Shown: piece after piece, positions 62,075-64,000 of the stretch
How positions within the stretch are numbered: position 1 is the stretch's first letter
How the letters are laid out: each line of letters starts with the position of its first letter
Assembly (NCBI GenBank): GCA_028023455.1
Contig: JAQFVV010012405.1
Location: 5,729,334-5,793,333 of the forward strand
DNA: 64,000 nucleotides
Direction of reading: 5' to 3'
DNA from: Epiperipatus broadwayi
Lineage: Eukaryota; Onychophora; Udeonychophora; Euonychophora; Peripatidae
Program-made: the position numbers and the translations under genes
Notes under the pieces: generated by a model
Told to the model about the DNA's origin: nothing
What the model saw: the letters and a program-made list of their open reading frames with translations, nothing else
The model's database searches: none

Positions 62075-62172
62075 ACAGGATTTGAATCTGGGCTAGGTTT
62101 CAAATAATCTTAGAATTTTTCTTTTAAATAGCCAGACTACTGTCAATTCAACTCATCACTTAATATTTATCA
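62075..62172 (-). repeat. tRNA-derived SINE (family S), copy 3 (minus)
   Basis: On the minus strand it reads gacagtagtctggctattt ... cccagattcaaatcctgtca. The second block is a good pol III B box (GATTCAAATCC). This copy is the least decayed of the three. Confidence 0.7.
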
Positions 62173-62711
62173 ATAAAAAACGGATGGAAATTCACTAAAA
62201 TCCTCTCACGTGGCAGTTAGTGAAAATTGATTATTGCCTTCTTTATTGTTTTCAACTGGGAATTTATTTACGTTTTTTATTAAAATCACATGAAATGCCC
62301 ATTGTAGCTTAATTAATCCTTATACTCTAAATTTCATTTCCCTTCATTTTTATATTGTTATTACTTTGCACTTGTGGTTAGAACTAAACAGAAAACTAAA
62401 GAATAAATTTTAAAAATATATTTGTAAAATGAACAAGCTACTTATTTATGCAGGATTAATAAATATAGAGAATTTGTAAAGCATCCATAAATGATATGTA
62501 AATTATTATAATGTAATTACAGGGATGAAGTAGAAAATTTATATGCAGAATTTTTTCACTTTTATAATAACTGAAACGCAGGCTTATTATATACCTGTGT
62601 CTATATATGTAATATAGGGTATATGAGCACAGACTTTCAGATGACCCATCACTCTCCACTCTATCTAATAACACTGATACACTCAAGCACATATATGCTG
62701 AAAAGATAAAT

Positions 62712-62766
62712 AATCACCAATATACGTATTTCATGCTAAACCAGCAATCATCAGTTGGTCCAGATT
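62712..62766 (-). ncRNA. hammerhead ribozyme motif HH11 (minus)
   Basis: On the minus strand, CTGATGA is 62754-62748, stem II TTGCTGGTTTAGCAT 62747-62733, and GAAA 62732-62729. CCAA (complement of 62755-62758) pairs TTGG (complement of 62717-62720) as stem I. An outer AATC/GATT pair (62763-62766 with 62712-62715) extends it past an internal loop. ATACGTAT after GAA can form a minimal stem III of two pairs with a 4-nt loop. Confidence 0.8.
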
Positions 62767-62916
62767 ATCATCTCCCACACATATATACTATAAGTGCTCA
62801 GATATATATTAAGATAGACAATCTTCATACTTTAATGGACAGGCTCCAATCTACCACACGCTCTAACTCTTCAACCGTCCATCCAATTGAAAAGATGGGT
62901 GTGACAAGAATCTCGG

Positions 62917-62949
62917 CTTCAGGGTGGCCTTTGAGCATTCCATCATCAG
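62917..62949 (-). ncRNA. second hammerhead-like core near the palindrome centre, weak
   Basis: On the minus strand, CTGATGA (62949-62943) is followed 22 nt later by GAAG instead of GAAA. The intervening sequence pairs only weakly (TGG/CCA). It could be a degenerate second ribozyme or chance. Confidence 0.25.
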
Positions 62950-63078
62950 ATTTTCAAATTGGATGGACGGTTGAAGAGTTGGAGTGTGTGGTAGATTGGA
63001 GCCTGTCCATTAAAGTATGAAGATTGTCTATCTTAATATATATCTGAGCACTTATAGTATATATGTGTGGGAGATGAT

Positions 63079-63133
63079 AATCTGGACCAACTGATGATTG
63101 CTGGTTTAGCATGAAATACGTATATTGGTGATT
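63079..63133 (+). ncRNA. hammerhead ribozyme motif HH12 (+)
   Basis: The mirror of HH11. AATC is at 63079-63082, CCAA 63087-63090, CTGATGA 63091-63097, stem II 63098-63112, GAAA 63113-63116, then ATACGTAT-A, TTGG 63125-63128 and GATT 63130-63133. The predicted cleavage is after the A preceding TTGG. Confidence 0.8.
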
Positions 63134-63225
63134 ATTTATCTTTTCAGCATATATGTGCTTGAGTGTATCAGTGTTATTAGATAGAGTGGAGAGTGATGGG
63201 TCATCTGAAAGTCTTCACTTTTATA

Positions 63226-64000
63226 TTATTTTTAATCTGATTGTTTATTTATACAATCATTATAATTTAAAACAGCTCAATAACTTCATTTTTTAAATGC
63301 TTTTATTTAACTTAGTTGTTAGAATAAATTTTTAATTGATTTTTGACATACTTCTATCAAATGGATTTCCTTTCAATTATGACAATGAAATATTTCCGAG
63401 TTGTTTCCTCATTTGTTTAGTATAATGCTATTAGCAGACTGAATTTTAAATTCATTGATATCAGTTTTATACTTTCACTGATATTTAAAATACATTTTGA
63501 GCATCAAGCATATTTATTTCCTCGCCCCATCATAAGTGTTAGTAATATCATATTCATGTTACTATTTTGCATAATATTTTTGCTGACTTTGTAAATCTAT
63601 AAAAGGTGTCTACACTGATTTTCAGACCTAGTTTCACTATGTAAAGTATATAGTATCTTATTGCTGGCCTGAATATAAGCATATAGGTGTATTGTTATAT
63701 TCTGCATGTATAATATTTAAAGAAAGACTGAATTATATAAAAGTGAGATCTTTTGGGTGATGATAATTGCTAGTATTGTAAATTCTTTAGGAATGTTTTA
63801 TGAAAGAGATATTTATGTCTAAAGGTTATTTTTTTTTTTTTGTCTAATTTATTAAATTTAAAAATTATTCTTATTGTAAATAAATATTTTTTGCTATTCA
63901 TTAAATGTTTCTGTTTCATTGCCATTATTACATTATCATCTTTATTACTCAGAAAATCTTATTTAATAAAATTTTATTATTATTTATTTTATAAGAGTAT
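63226..64000. other. AT-rich intron sequence, nothing recognised
   Basis: It continues the ETFA intron to the window edge. No exon was found. Confidence 0.6.

Larger units (their letters stand above)
62567..63213. mobile_element. large hammerhead-bearing palindrome (family X, copy X6) with 12-bp TSD
   Basis: Arms of about 270 bp (62631-62900 and 62940-63214) are almost perfect inverses around a ~40-bp centre. Flanking direct repeats ttcacttttata lie at 62555-62566 and 63214-63225, a likely target duplication. The left side has an extra ~65 bp (62567-62630) outside the arm. Each arm carries an intact hammerhead core, in opposite orientation. High arm identity implies a young insertion or recent gene conversion between arms. 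No protein is encoded; the 95-codon frame at 62733-63020 merely runs through the palindrome. Confidence 0.85.

Noticed and set aside
62733-63020. 95-codon open frame across the family X palindrome
   Set aside because: It runs through inverted arms and ribozyme sequence; it has no homology pattern and is explained by the palindrome.
1-64000. CRISPR arrays, operons, rRNA or true tRNA genes
   Set aside because: None seen. Repeats are transposon-derived, tRNA-like signals lack a cloverleaf, and gene structure is eukaryotic.

Overview
The window looks like a piece of a large, AT-rich invertebrate animal genome, probably an arthropod, though the species cannot be fixed from sequence alone. The only conserved host gene I recognise is ETFA (electron transfer flavoprotein subunit alpha, mitochondrial). 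Two short coding exons lie on the + strand at 23304-23385 and 50245-50327. Both have good splice sites and join in frame across a phase-1 intron of about 26.9 kb. Everything else is intron or 5' flank filled with old and younger transposable elements. No bacterial, viral or organellar gene organisation is present.

Layout. 1-7297: a decayed Ty3/gypsy-type LTR retrotransposon (partial 5' LTR, broken pol, long 3' LTR). 7.3-9.0 kb: a tRNA-derived SINE, a fold-back repeat and a hammerhead-ribozyme motif. 9086-11236: a DNA transposon with terminal inverted repeats (TIRs) and an 8-bp target duplication, Merlin-like by a transposase N-terminal fragment. 11.3-13.3 kb: a heavily decayed LINE interrupted by a hammerhead-bearing repeat. 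14.3-15.4 kb: one copy of a dispersed repeat (called R here) whose second copy is at 32.0-32.9 kb. 18.9-19.7 kb: diverged tandem repeats of about 310 bp. 19.8-23.09 kb: a nearly full-length RTE-clade LINE broken by one extra T in a T run. 23.3-50.2 kb: ETFA exon, giant intron, next ETFA exon. The intron holds RTE fragments, a CR1-group LINE remnant on the minus strand (31.2-35.5 kb), a LINE 3' end (27.5-28.2 kb), SINEs and many fold-back repeats. 50.3-64.0 kb: the following ETFA intron, with a 760-bp TIR element, RTE fragments, a hAT transposon with a broken ZMYM1/DUF4371-type transposase (58009-61190) and a large palindrome (62567-63213).

The most striking signal is a set of about fifteen hammerhead-ribozyme-like motifs (CTGANGA, a stem-II hairpin, GAAA) spread over the window. 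They belong to at least five different repeat families, most of them fold-back (inverted-repeat) structures. Two of these palindromes are bounded by 12-13 bp direct repeats that look like target-site duplications. This combination (hammerhead ribozymes, inverted arms, target duplications of that length) matches what is known of Penelope-like retroelement terminal repeats and retrozyme-type elements, but I see no coding remnant of a Penelope reverse transcriptase. Several palindromes carry one ribozyme per arm, so transcripts of either strand would contain one.

Limits: decayed element boundaries are approximate. All alignments were made by eye; percent identities and covariance scores were not computed.
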